37,737 bases of DNA from positions 1-37,737 of IMG/VR virus record IMGVR_UViG_3300029267_001495. One strand, given 5' to 3'. Each line of letters starts with the position of its first letter. Position 1 is the first letter of the stretch. The notes below the pieces were generated by a model. The model ran no database searches, was not told the DNA's origin, and worked only from the letters and a program-made list of their open reading frames with translations. Shown piece after piece: positions 13,503 through 22,320 of this stretch. The translations under genes were made by a program, and so were the position numbers. The DNA is from a virus.

Positions 13503-16500
13503 GCGGTCGCCCAGTCCTTCGCGTCAGCGCTCTTGTCGAGAAGCTTGTTCACCATGCTCTTGGTGATGCTCTTCTTGATGACCTGCTTGCACGGCCTCTT
13601 CGGCATCCCGATCTTCTTGATCCCAGCCTCGGCCAGCGCGGCGCACAGCTTCCCCGGCTCATCGTCCTTGTAGAACATCGCGTACTCGAAGACGTCCAGT
13701 CCACCCTCGACCATCAGCTCCGCCGTCGAACTGTGCGCACCGAGGATCTCCACCAGCGTCGCCTCAGCGAGCGTCTTGTGACGGTAGCCACTCTTCTTCG
13801 AGCCGAACGTGTCGCCAGCGGCCGAGAAGTTGTTGGTTCGGAGCAGGATGGCCGGGTGAACCACCATGCGGACCGGGTGCTGCGTCTTGACGTTCCCCTT
13901 CTGGTGGAGCCGGTCCGTCTCCCGGTTGTAGAGGAAGGCGGCCATGCCTCCACCGGAGGCCAGGTCTCCGCTCTCTGACGCGCCGAGCTGCTTCTCGATC
14001 CCGCTCAGGTGCCTGTCGCGCGTGGACAGGAACATGCCCTGAAGGATCTTGGACTTCCGCGCCGCGCCGGAGTGCTGAGTGAATACCTGACGGCCCGCCT
14101 TCATCATGTGGACCATCTCTTCGTCGGTGAAGTCCGGTCGGCGATGCGAGACCTGACCACCAGAGTGGGCCGCGATCGGCTGGTAGTAGGGGTTCGGCAC
14201 CGGACCACCGTCCGGCCCCTCTTTCATGATGACCTTACCGTGAGAGCCTGGCACGGTCTTGGGGCGCCCGTAATCGTCCAGCTCCGGGGCATGGCGAGGA
14301 TCGTAACCGAGGTGGCTCTTGAGCTTCTTCAGCCAGAAGTCGGTCCGCTCCTTCCTGGTACCACCGGACGGTTCGACCACGTGCCACCGGGCGTCGTCGG
14401 TTGCGGCGGTTCCCGAGGCCCCCTCGACCCCGAGCAGCCACGCCATCTTGCGCACGTAGTTCAGCTCATGGTCCTCGGCCGACGCCGGTCGCGCGTCGAT
14501 ACCCAAGACCTCGAACGCCTTCTTGAGCATCGCCTTGTTCTGCTCGGTTGTTGATCCCTTTGGGAATTGGACGAACGTCGTGCCGTCGAGCCCGGTGTGC
14601 TTGCCCGACTTCCCAGAAGACTGGGTACCGGGGGAGTAGACGATCTTGAACCGGCTGTCCTTCTCGCCGGTGGCCACGGCACCCAGCTGAGACACGACGT
14701 CGGTCAGGTCGATCTCCCACGACGCCTGGTGGTTGCCGGGCGCGCCGTACCACTTAGTCCACGATCCATCCCAGTCCGCGCCCATCGAAGCGGTCTTGTT
14801 GTCCGCCGCGTGGTGCTTCGCGTTCCCGGGTTGCATCACACCGGCCATCTTCTTCGCGATAGTAAGTGTTGATGTCGGACCCTGCTCCTCCTCGAATTTC
14901 TTCATGGCCGTCTGCCAGTTGGCGAGGGCCTTCTCGTGATCCGCCTTGATCTTCTCGACCTGCTTGTCGTGCGCCACCTTGGCATCCGCGACGGCCTTCT
15001 TGTGGGCCGCTTCGACGTTGGCCTTCGCAGCCTCCTGGGCGGCCTTCTGCTCCTCGGTCGGCTCGAACGGCTTGATGAGCCGCTCCTCCTCAGGAACAGT
15101 GGCGGGGTCGGCGAACGTGAACCCGTCCGGTCCCCCCTCGGCTCCGAACTTGAGCAGCTCCTTCTCGTAGTGGGCACCGGCCGCCGCGACGATCGGATCG
15201 GCATCGGTCTTCATCTTCCGGCTGGCTTCGAGACCGCGCACCCAGTACTTCGAGCCCTTCGGCGGAGACAGCTTTCCATCGCGCCACTTGTTGACGTACT
15301 TCTCGATCTTCGTCAGGCGATCCCCGGCCAGACCCTTGAGCGCAATGCCGGTGAAATTGTGCGGGTCGTCGCCGGTCAGAGCGGTAGTCGCCAGGGATTC
15401 CGGCGACTGACTGAACGACGGGACCGGCGGCTCCTTGAACGTCGGAATCGCGGGGTCGGCGGGCTTGGGCGGGGGCTGAGGGCCGGTTCCGCCGAAACCC
15501 GGGAGACGCGCCTCGAGCGTCGCGCGCGCCGGACCATCCAGCATGAACTGGGCGATCGGTACCTCCCCCAGCTGACGGAATGTCACCGCGCCGCCCTTGA
15601 TCGCGTCGCCGCCGACGCTCATGTCGTAGCCCTTGACGCCCCACTTGGCGATCGTCTCCGACGTCGGCATATGCGACGACTCGGGCAGCTTCGACTCGTC
15701 CCAGCCGGGGGCCTCGGCACCGGCCGCGATCTCCTCGGCAGACGGCGACATCTTGTCGGCCTGCTTGTCGGTGATCGCGCCGCCACCGGCTGCGAACCTG
15801 TCCAGACCGAGCTGCTCGCGGACCTCCGCCTCGATCTCTGGCAGCGGGCGCGTGTCCCCGTGCGCGGCAAGCGCCTGAGCACGTTTCTTCGCCAGCATCG
15901 AGAACAGGTCGGCGACCTGCTTGCGGATCGTCTTGCGCCGCTGCTGCATCCCATCGATGAAGCCCTCGACGGTCCGGTCCTTCGGGTTGTGCGAGTATCG
16001 CGCGAGCCGCTGCTCGCCGTCGCGCGACTTCGCCGCGTCCGCGCCCTCCGCATACGGCCGCCACATCTTGTCGTAGACGTCGTCCGGGATACCCTCGGCG
16101 CGCTGGATCATCTTCTCGAACGCCGGATCCGTCAGCGCCAGGAGAGGAATCTCGGTCTTGTCGGGACCCAGGTCAGCGCCAGCCGCCCAGTCCATCAGCA
16201 TCCGCTTCGGCCAGCCCTTGTTGGACTCGAGCGTAGCCTTGCTGTCCTTGTTGGCGATCTTGCCGGTAGACCAGTCCCAGTGGGAGAGCAGGGTCCCGCC
16301 AGAGTCGAAGAACTTGCAGCTCTGCCCGTGGTCGATCCCGGTGACCTGGTCGTTCTCGTCGAACGTGTAGTTGCCACCGTGGTCGTCCTTATCGTCGACC
16401 AGCCAGTTGCTCACGAGCGCGAGCTGGAGACCTTGCGCCAGTCGCTTTCGCTCGTCCTCGGGAGAACCGGCCATGCCCGATCCCGGAAGACCCAGCCAGG

Positions 16501-19500
16501 GCTTGCTGTGATGGCCGTACCGGCGGCGGAGGTTCTTGGTGACGCGGAAGAACTGCATGAAGCCGGTCTTGCCGCCGCGCGACATGACGTAGCCGTCCGT
16601 GCCGACACCGCCCAAGCCGAGAAGAGCCTGAGTCCGGTTGGCTGCCGCCTCGCCGAGCGCCCTGTAGCCGTCGTGCTTGAAGAGGAACTGGGCCGGAGCC
16701 TTGCCAGCTCCGGTGTGCTGCTTGCCGTCGAGAGTCGCCGACAAGAACTTCTTGGTGCTCCCCTCGGAACCGCCGCTGTCGTCAAGATCCGAGCTGGAGC
16801 TGGTCCACCCCTTGCCGATGGCAGGCGCCATCGTCGTACCGGCCACGGGACCAAGACCGGCGTACTCGTCCAGGTCCGGCTTGCTCATGCCGAACAGCTC
16901 GACCACGGACAGCGAGCTTCCGTGGACCTCGCCACCTGGTCCGGCCACCGCTTCCAGTTCGACCGGAGCCGACGCGACCGCTTCGCATTTGGAGATCAGC
17001 TCGTTGAAGTACTGCTTCTGCTTCTTGTTCTCGAACGGCCCGCCGTAGTAGCCGCCGCCCTTCTTCTTCTGGTGGGTCTCCTGAAGGAAGCACTCGCTGA
17101 TCATCGACTGGAGCGCGTTGAGCTGGGACGTGGTCAGCGCTTGCGCGATAGCTTCATCCGGGAGCGCCTTGTAGGTCTGGTAGGACATCCAGTCGGAGTG
17201 CTTGATCCCGGTAAGACCCTTCTTGAGTGTCTCCAGCACGAGCGGCTTGCCGATCGCGAGCTTGGTCCCGACCGCGAGGTGCGCATCCTTGAACTGCTTG
17301 GCGATGGTCCCGGCCACCCCGCCCAGCTGACTCTTGAGCTTCCCGGTTTTCGAGAACGGCGCGCCGCTCCCGATAGCCGATGCGACCAGCGTGGCAAGCA
17401 GCTTCTTCTGCTCTCCGGTCAGGTGATGCGCCTTGGAGATCTTCGTGACCTTCGTCTTGCCCGAGACGGTCGGCAGAGCTGGTGTCGTTGGGAGCGGCTT
17501 CGGCTCGGTATCGCCAGTCTCGGTCGCGTTGATCGAGATGCTGGCTGCGCCAAGCTCCTCCTCCGAGGAGGTATCGATCGTCGCCTTCGCGCTCTTCGCG
17601 AGGAGCGCATCGACGATCGCGTTCGTGTCCCCATCGAGATGATCGGCGGCCCACGCCTTGACCTTCGCGTGGAGCGCGGTACCGCTGGGGATGACGCCCG
17701 GCGACAGGAACTGCGGGTCGGCCATCACCTCATCAGTGAAGGCGTCGATCTCCTCCTTCGATGCCAGATTCTTGTGCTCCTGGTCCCACTTCTCGCTCCA
17801 AGGGGGCCAGGGAACATCACCGACCCATACCGTGAAGTGCTTGTCGGTGAGCGCCTTGATCGCCTCGGGCCAGCCCCCCGCCTTGGTAACCCCCGGACTG
17901 GGGAGCGGGCTGAAGAGACTCGAGATCGAGGAGATCGCAACCTCCTTGCTCGGCTTCGCCTTATGCTCGCCGTACATCCAGTCCCAGTTGTCCTGAACGA
18001 TCTTGGCGATCTTCTCGGGGCTCCACCTGCTCGAGACGACACCGATCGCCTTTGTCTTGATGAGACCTTCGAGCGGCGTGCTTTTGACCTTCGGAATGTG
18101 GTACTCGCTCATCAGCGCGATGAACGGCTTCTCGCCGAACTGATCAATGTGCGAGATGACGGCCTCGGGCTGGAAGGGGACGATGTCGTGGCCGGGGATG
18201 TCCTTCAGGTGCTTCTCGATCGCCTTCAGGAAGCCCGGCTCGTCGGCCTTGGCCGCAACCTTGTCGGCAACCTCCTTCATGCTGGCCGAATCGAGGTGCG
18301 CGATCTCGGCCTGCTGGAGCGCGCCCACGACGCTCTGCCCCTTGTCGGACGCCTTCTGCGCCACGGCCAGGATCGCCTGCTGCTTGTCTGCCGGAAGCGC
18401 GCCAAACGCCTTGTTCGTGTTCGCGTCGATGGTGGCAGCCGACAGTGTCATCGCAGCCGCAGAGGAGATCCCCAGGCCGTCAGCCGAGAGCTGCTGCTTG
18501 ATGAGAGTAGCGACATCCGGCACCTGCGGCACACCGGCAACGACGAACGCCTTCTTGATCGCCAGTGACTTCGCCTTGGCCTTGATCTTGGCCTGGTCTT
18601 CCGGTGTATAGGCGTTGTAGGGCTTCGGAACCGAGTACCACTTCTCGACCGCCTGGTCGACGAAGGTCTTCGCCACCTTCAGATTGAGCCGCTTGTCGCC
18701 GAGCGCGGCAACGCTAGCCGCTCGTAGCGCCTTGATGGTCGCGATCTTCTTGAACGTCCCGCCCGCAGCAACGTCCGCCTTCATCTGATCTGAGACAGCC
18801 TTGAACGCCGCCGAGACCAGCTTGGTCGCCTCCTCGATGTCGAGATCATCGAGCGATTTGACCGTGGCCTCATCCCTGACAGCGTAGTACAGCGCGCTCG
18901 CGTGCTGCTCGGCCACGGACACGCTCAGGGTTCCGGCCGGGGGCGGGATGACTCCCGCCTTCTCGAACACCTCCCCAGGCGTCCACTGGAAGTTTCCCTT
19001 GCTGGTGGCGGTGAGGAAAGCGGTCTTGAGATCGGCCTTGAGCTTGGCTGTTTCAGAGGCCGACAGGTCATCGACCGACTTCGGTCCAGCCACGACCGGC
19101 TCGGTCGCGGGCTCGAGCGATGGCTCAGGCGCGAGGGCCGTCATCACCGCATCGGTCTTTGCTTTCTCCTTCTCAGTCTCGAAACACGAGATAGGGTCGA
19201 ACTCGTTGCCGTCCGGCCCGAGCAGTTTGCTCTTGCCGTAGTTGTAGGAGATGCCGAGCATCGGCCCAGGCTTGAAGTCCTCGTTCCCGTGGTTGGCCAG
19301 GTGATCCTGGCCGTGGCTCGACGCACTACCGCCGAAATGCAGCCACGCCTCGATCTTCGCGATGGTCTCGTCCACGTGGTCCGTGGGCTTGCCCTTGGCG
19401 ATGAGGTTGGCCCGCGTCTCCTTCTCCTTCGCCAGGTTCTCCTTCGCCATCACCTCCAGGTTCTTCCACCTGTTGAGGGAGAACTCCAGGTCGGCCTCTC

Positions 19501-19759
19501 GCGCCTTCACGCGGAGCGCTTCGCAGGCCGCCGAGACCTCGGCCTTGTGCTTCGCCTTGTCCGTCTTCGCTTTGCCTACCTTCGCCTTGGCCTTAGCGAG
19601 CTTCGCGGCCTGAGCATCGACCCGCTGACGACCGCGCTCGATCGCGGCCGTGACCCGACCCAGGATGATCGGCGACGCCTGCACCTCGGGCTTGGGCGTC
19701 GGATCCTTGATCTTGATGTCCTTGTCGCATTCGACCTCGATCAGGGTTGCCCAGTTCAT
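13499..19759 (-). CDS. Giant multidomain protein with kinase-like and possible ART-like regions
   Basis: 2086 residues from ATG at 19759, seven bases after the previous stop. Order: LIEVEC and coiled Lys/Ala-rich helices (1-150); long helical regions with Pro/Lys linkers (230-800); a kinase-like region (about 1010-1290) with FLFKHDGYRALGEAAANRTQ, GFMQFFRVTK, the catalytic-loop pattern DDKDDHGGN (about 1120-1126) and GIDHGQS (about 1140), resembling HipA/PI3-PI4-kinase-like folds; a Lys/Ala/Glu coiled coil (about 1566-1625); and a C-terminal region (about 1880-2030) with GMFLSTRDRHLSG, DLASGGGMAAFLY and TAELMVEGGLDVFEY, faintly like ADP-ribosyltransferases. It sits two small genes downstream of terminase, where a portal or MuF-type gene is usual. 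Such chains recall the polyvalent proteins of large mobile elements. The kinase call is moderate; the ART call is weak. Confidence 0.7.
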   Translation of the reverse strand: MNWATLIEVECDKDIKIKDPTPKPEVQASPIILGRVTAAIERGRQRVDAQAAKLAKAKAKVGKAKTDKAKHKAEVSAACEALRVKAREADLEFSLNRWKNLEVMAKENLAKEKETRANLIAKGKPTDHVDETIAKIEAWLHFGGSASSHGQDHLANHGNEDFKPGPMLGISYNYGKSKLLGPDGNEFDPISCFETEKEKAKTDAVMTALAPEPSLEPATEPVVAGPKSVDDLSASETAKLKADLKTAFLTATSKGNFQWTPGEVFEKAGVIPPPAGTLSVSVAEQHASALYYAVRDEATVKSLDDLDIEEATKLVSAAFKAVSDQMKADVAAGGTFKKIATIKALRAASVAALGDKRLNLKVAKTFVDQAVEKWYSVPKPYNAYTPEDQAKIKAKAKSLAIKKAFVVAGVPQVPDVATLIKQQLSADGLGISSAAAMTLSAATIDANTNKAFGALPADKQQAILAVAQKASDKGQSVVGALQQAEIAHLDSASMKEVADKVAAKADEPGFLKAIEKHLKDIPGHDIVPFQPEAVISHIDQFGEKPFIALMSEYHIPKVKSTPLEGLIKTKAIGVVSSRWSPEKIAKIVQDNWDWMYGEHKAKPSKEVAISSISSLFSPLPSPGVTKAGGWPEAIKALTDKHFTVWVGDVPWPPWSEKWDQEHKNLASKEEIDAFTDEVMADPQFLSPGVIPSGTALHAKVKAWAADHLDGDTNAIVDALLAKSAKATIDTSSEEELGAASISINATETGDTEPKPLPTTPALPTVSGKTKVTKISKAHHLTGEQKKLLATLVASAIGSGAPFSKTGKLKSQLGGVAGTIAKQFKDAHLAVGTKLAIGKPLVLETLKKGLTGIKHSDWMSYQTYKALPDEAIAQALTTSQLNALQSMISECFLQETHQKKKGGGYYGGPFENKKQKQYFNELISKCEAVASAPVELEAVAGPGGEVHGSSLSVVELFGMSKPDLDEYAGLGPVAGTTMAPAIGKGWTSSSSDLDDSGGSEGSTKKFLSATLDGKQHTGAGKAPAQFLFKHDGYRALGEAAANRTQALLGLGGVGTDGYVMSRGGKTGFMQFFRVTKNLRRRYGHHSKPWLGLPGSGMAGSPEDERKRLAQGLQLALVSNWLVDDKDDHGGNYTFDENDQVTGIDHGQSCKFFDSGGTLLSHWDWSTGKIANKDSKATLESNKGWPKRMLMDWAAGADLGPDKTEIPLLALTDPAFEKMIQRAEGIPDDVYDKMWRPYAEGADAAKSRDGEQRLARYSHNPKDRTVEGFIDGMQQRRKTIRKQVADLFSMLAKKRAQALAAHGDTRPLPEIEAEVREQLGLDRFAAGGGAITDKQADKMSPSAEEIAAGAEAPGWDESKLPESSHMPTSETIAKWGVKGYDMSVGGDAIKGGAVTFRQLGEVPIAQFMLDGPARATLEARLPGFGGTGPQPPPKPADPAIPTFKEPPVPSFSQSPESLATTALTGDDPHNFTGIALKGLAGDRLTKIEKYVNKWRDGKLSPPKGSKYWVRGLEASRKMKTDADPIVAAAGAHYEKELLKFGAEGGPDGFTFADPATVPEEERLIKPFEPTEEQKAAQEAAKANVEAAHKKAVADAKVAHDKQVEKIKADHEKALANWQTAMKKFEEEQGPTSTLTIAKKMAGVMQPGNAKHHAADNKTASMGADWDGSWTKWYGAPGNHQASWEIDLTDVVSQLGAVATGEKDSRFKIVYSPGTQSSGKSGKHTGLDGTTFVQFPKGSTTEQNKAMLKKAFEVLGIDARPASAEDHELNYVRKMAWLLGVEGASGTAATDDARWHVVEPSGGTRKERTDFWLKKLKSHLGYDPRHAPELDDYGRPKTVPGSHGKVIMKEGPDGGPVPNPYYQPIAAHSGGQVSHRRPDFTDEEMVHMMKAGRQVFTQHSGAARKSKILQGMFLSTRDRHLSGIEKQLGASESGDLASGGGMAAFLYNRETDRLHQKGNVKTQHPVRMVVHPAILLRTNNFSAAGDTFGSKKSGYRHKTLAEATLVEILGAHSSTAELMVEGGLDVFEYAMFYKDDEPGKLCAALAEAGIKKIGMPKRPCKQVIKKSITKSMVNKLLDKSADAKDWATA

Positions 19760-19766
19760 GCTGCCC

Positions 19767-20018
19767 CTACACGTGCGACTTGCGGTACTTCGGCGTGCCC
19801 CCCGTTCGGAGCGACCGGCGGACAGGCTTACCCTCAGTAAGGGTGAGCATTCTACGAAACGCATCCTCATGGATCTCGTAGGTAAAGAACCGGCCCTTGC
19901 ACTCGTCGCACCGGCGCTCGCGCTTCTTCAGGGTGCCGAACTCGAACATGCCCTCATCGATCGGGCGCGTCGTCTTCGTCACCTTCGAGCCGTGGTGCTT
20001 GCAACGAGGGCATCTCAT
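19767..20018 (-). CDS. NrdR-like zinc-ribbon protein without ATP-cone
   Basis: 83 residues. MRCPRCKHHGSKVTKTTR, then KKRERRCDECKGRFFTYE match the N-terminal zinc ribbon of NrdR, the repressor of ribonucleotide reductase genes: C3, C6, C37, C40 and the RFxTYE motif. The ATP-cone that follows in NrdR (another 100 residues) is absent, replaced by a short basic tail. It therefore could bind DNA but not sense dATP as NrdR does. It overlaps the upstream gene as ATGA and precedes the giant gene. nrdJ is about 18 kb away. It could regulate phage or host genes, or be a generic zinc ribbon. Confidence 0.75.
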   Translation of the reverse strand: MRCPRCKHHGSKVTKTTRPIDEGMFEFGTLKKRERRCDECKGRFFTYEIHEDAFRRMLTLTEGKPVRRSLRTGGTPKYRKSHV

Positions 20019-20305
20019 CGACGGCGGAGCCTGCCCGCGCCGACGCGCTTCTCGGGCGCGACCCGCTTCTTGCCGGAGGTGTCAGCTGGGTGGAGCCGAC
20101 GCTTGTCCTGCGACTGAGGGATCCGCTTGTGGTAGTTCTCCCGCTCCTTGCGGTTGTAGCCAGCTCGGTTGAACCGCCTGGAGGCAAACTTGTCCACGAG
20201 CCGTCGAACTCGGTTGGTCAGACGGTCGGCCTTGTGGGGCTCGCGGCCCGTCGCGACCTCGCTCAGGGTCTTGAGCGGCCTACGAGTCAGCCGAGAATGA
20301 TCCAC
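20015..20305 (-). CDS. Small very basic protein with TRRPLKTLSE N-terminal tag
   Basis: 96 residues from GTG at 20305, overlapping the terminase gene's end by 19 bases. The N-terminus MDHSRLTRRPLKTLSEVATG contains the motif shared with the proteins at 10683 and 2495, with LSE/V at residue 16 as a possible cleavage point. The rest is extremely basic (RVRRLVDKFASRRFNRAGYN, KKRVAPEKRVGAGRLRRR), so the mature form would bind DNA or RNA strongly. A DNA-condensing internal head protein is one reading. No family recognised. Confidence 0.65.
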   Translation of the reverse strand: MDHSRLTRRPLKTLSEVATGREPHKADRLTNRVRRLVDKFASRRFNRAGYNRKERENYHKRIPQSQDKRRLHPADTSGKKRVAPEKRVGAGRLRRR

Positions 20306-22320
20306 GACGAGAACCCTCCACCATCACCGCCGGGGCCATCGGACGTAGGCGGAGGCGCATAATCGTACTCATCGTCGTCGCCCCAGTCGATATTCCCGCC
20401 GGAACTCCACTGCGGACCGCTTGGTCTCGCGCTCCCGGATACCCCCAGCGATGGCGCGAGGACAACCCCGGCCCGCATGTTCTCCGAGATGTAGTAGACC
20501 ACGCCGCATAGCGCATCCGCCAGATCCTTCGACCCCTTCGCGGGAACGATCACCTTCTTGCCGGACGGGTGCAACTCGAGCGACTTCAGCTCGTTCGACA
20601 GATTCTCGGACACAGGGGACATCACGCGCCCCTCGTAGAGAGCCTGCCTGGTCGTGATGTAAGGCTTGAGCTTGAAGCGCCGCTCGCCGATCTCCTCAGT
20701 CCTGAGTCCCTTGCGCTTGAACATCTGGAGGTTGGAGGGAGCTAGGTACTGGTCCATCGAGACCGACCGGATCGGGACCCCGCCCTTCATCAGCTTGTAG
20801 ACCAGGCCGCGAACCTCGCCGTGATCCACATCGCCGCCGTCCGGCGCCACGATCCGCAGGATGCAGTCGATGTGGATAACGACGGCATCCTCCCGCCGCT
20901 GCTCGTTCGTCTCCGGGTCGCGCCGGGTCACCTCGACAGAACCCGCCACGTGCCCCATACAGAAGCCAGTCGCGCACTGGTTCGTGCTCAGGTCGATGTG
21001 AACGTGTCGAACTGCGCCAGGGCAGCAGGCAGGGCAAGGTTCCTTGTCCGCACTCTCGCCCATGAAGAGCTTCCAGTTGAACCGCAGCATCCGGTCGGTC
21101 CTCCACTCAGAGGTACCGAACCACTGCGGCCGACCGTGATCGAACATCTCGTCGATCGCCTGGCGCCGGGTGATCCACAACTTGCCCGCGAAGTCGGTCG
21201 CGATACCGCCGAAGTCTCGGACCGCGCCGTCCGTGTCGTTGACGAACTCCTCGTGGTAGTCGTCGGGATACTCGAAGACGATCGTGTTCTCGTCTTCCTC
21301 AACGTCCTCATCTTCCTCGAGCAACCGGCTCTTGCCGCTCTTCGGCGACACCATGACCTTGTGCCACTTCTGGTCCTTGAAGGGCTCAGGATGCACATGC
21401 CAGGTGGCGTAGTCGCGGGCGAAGACCGTGGGATCGTCGTCCTTCATCGCCTGCTTCAGATGACGCTCGGTGAAATCTTCAGTAGACCTCTTGGACGAGA
21501 TGAGGAAGACCAGGCCGGAGACGCCGTGGCGCTCGTATCGCGACTTCACGCGCCGGGCGAGCGCGTTGTAGATCATTGTTGCTTTATCATACGCCTCACC
21601 ACTGGCGCTTCCTGTAGCAACTTTGCCTTCCCCCATGAAGTTCGATTCATCAACCAACGCACAAATTACGTTCAACCCGAGTGCGCTTGCATCCTGTGAC
21701 GCGCCGCCGACGATGTAGACGCCCTTGTCTCGGAACCGGACCTCCTCCATCGTCTCGACGAACTTGCCCCGGAACCAGTCGGCGAGGTTGAGCTTCTTGC
21801 AGAGGCCGCCGAAAACCACTCTCTTGGCTTGGGCAACTGTTCGCGAGATCGGGACAATGTGAATCGGCTCGCCCGCGCCCAGCCCTAACGTGTGCTGCGG
21901 ATTCTTCAGGCAGAGCACCTCGTAGAGCACCCGCATCGTGGCCGTGGTTGCGAAGTAATCCTTACCCCACCCAATAGCTCCCGTGAGTACGGCCTCCGCG
22001 TAGCCGCCCTTCTTGAGCGCGCCCGCGTGGAACAGCTCGCACATATCCTCGCGGAGGATCGGGTAGAGATCCTTGCCGGTCTCGCCGATGTGGTACTCAC
22101 TCTGGAGCCACTCATCGATCGGAAGCGGCGTCTCCTCCCACTCGAACTCGGCCGCCTCGTCGGCGGTCTCGCTATGGCCGGTGCCCTCGAACTCACCGAG
22201 GACGAGCCCTAACGCGGCGCGCTCCTCGTCAGTCAGCTGACGGACGGCCTCGAGTGCCGCGTTCAGCTTCTCGGTGTTAGTGCGAGATGACCGCCAGCGA
22301 CCGTGCTCGTAGCTGATCAC
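20287..22320 (-). CDS. Terminase large subunit
   Basis: The packaging motor ATPase and nuclease that cuts concatemers and drives DNA into the prohead. 677 residues from GTG at 22320, sharing one base with the previous TAG (TAGTG). ATPase domain: P-loop TGAIGWGKD (about 113-121), where the usual GKS/T is GKD; Walker B NVICALVDE (about 218-226). Nuclease domain (from about 430): HVHIDLSTNQCATGFCMGHV and VVIHIDCILRIVAPDGGDVD supply the conserved acidic residues of the RNase H-like fold. Next to it lie the probable small subunit and tagged small proteins. The identification is strong; the odd P-loop deserves checking. Confidence 0.9.
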   Translation of the reverse strand: MISYEHGRWRSSRTNTEKLNAALEAVRQLTDEERAALGLVLGEFEGTGHSETADEAAEFEWEETPLPIDEWLQSEYHIGETGKDLYPILREDMCELFHAGALKKGGYAEAVLTGAIGWGKDYFATTATMRVLYEVLCLKNPQHTLGLGAGEPIHIVPISRTVAQAKRVVFGGLCKKLNLADWFRGKFVETMEEVRFRDKGVYIVGGASQDASALGLNVICALVDESNFMGEGKVATGSASGEAYDKATMIYNALARRVKSRYERHGVSGLVFLISSKRSTEDFTERHLKQAMKDDDPTVFARDYATWHVHPEPFKDQKWHKVMVSPKSGKSRLLEEDEDVEEDENTIVFEYPDDYHEEFVNDTDGAVRDFGGIATDFAGKLWITRRQAIDEMFDHGRPQWFGTSEWRTDRMLRFNWKLFMGESADKEPCPACCPGAVRHVHIDLSTNQCATGFCMGHVAGSVEVTRRDPETNEQRREDAVVIHIDCILRIVAPDGGDVDHGEVRGLVYKLMKGGVPIRSVSMDQYLAPSNLQMFKRKGLRTEEIGERRFKLKPYITTRQALYEGRVMSPVSENLSNELKSLELHPSGKKVIVPAKGSKDLADALCGVVYYISENMRAGVVLAPSLGVSGSARPSGPQWSSGGNIDWGDDDEYDYAPPPTSDGPGGDGGGFSSWIILG

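Noticed and set aside
14936-18568. A 1210-codon open frame on the plus strand
   Set aside because: It lies antisense to the giant minus-strand gene, has the Arg/Leu-rich composition typical of a GC-rich shadow frame, no ribosome binding site and no recognisable motif.
5770-22210. TTA leucine codons in CGTTAGCC/CGTTAGGG contexts as a bldA-like translational control
   Set aside because: Only about five were seen, in several large genes; by a rough estimate this is near chance for the window, and no host is known.
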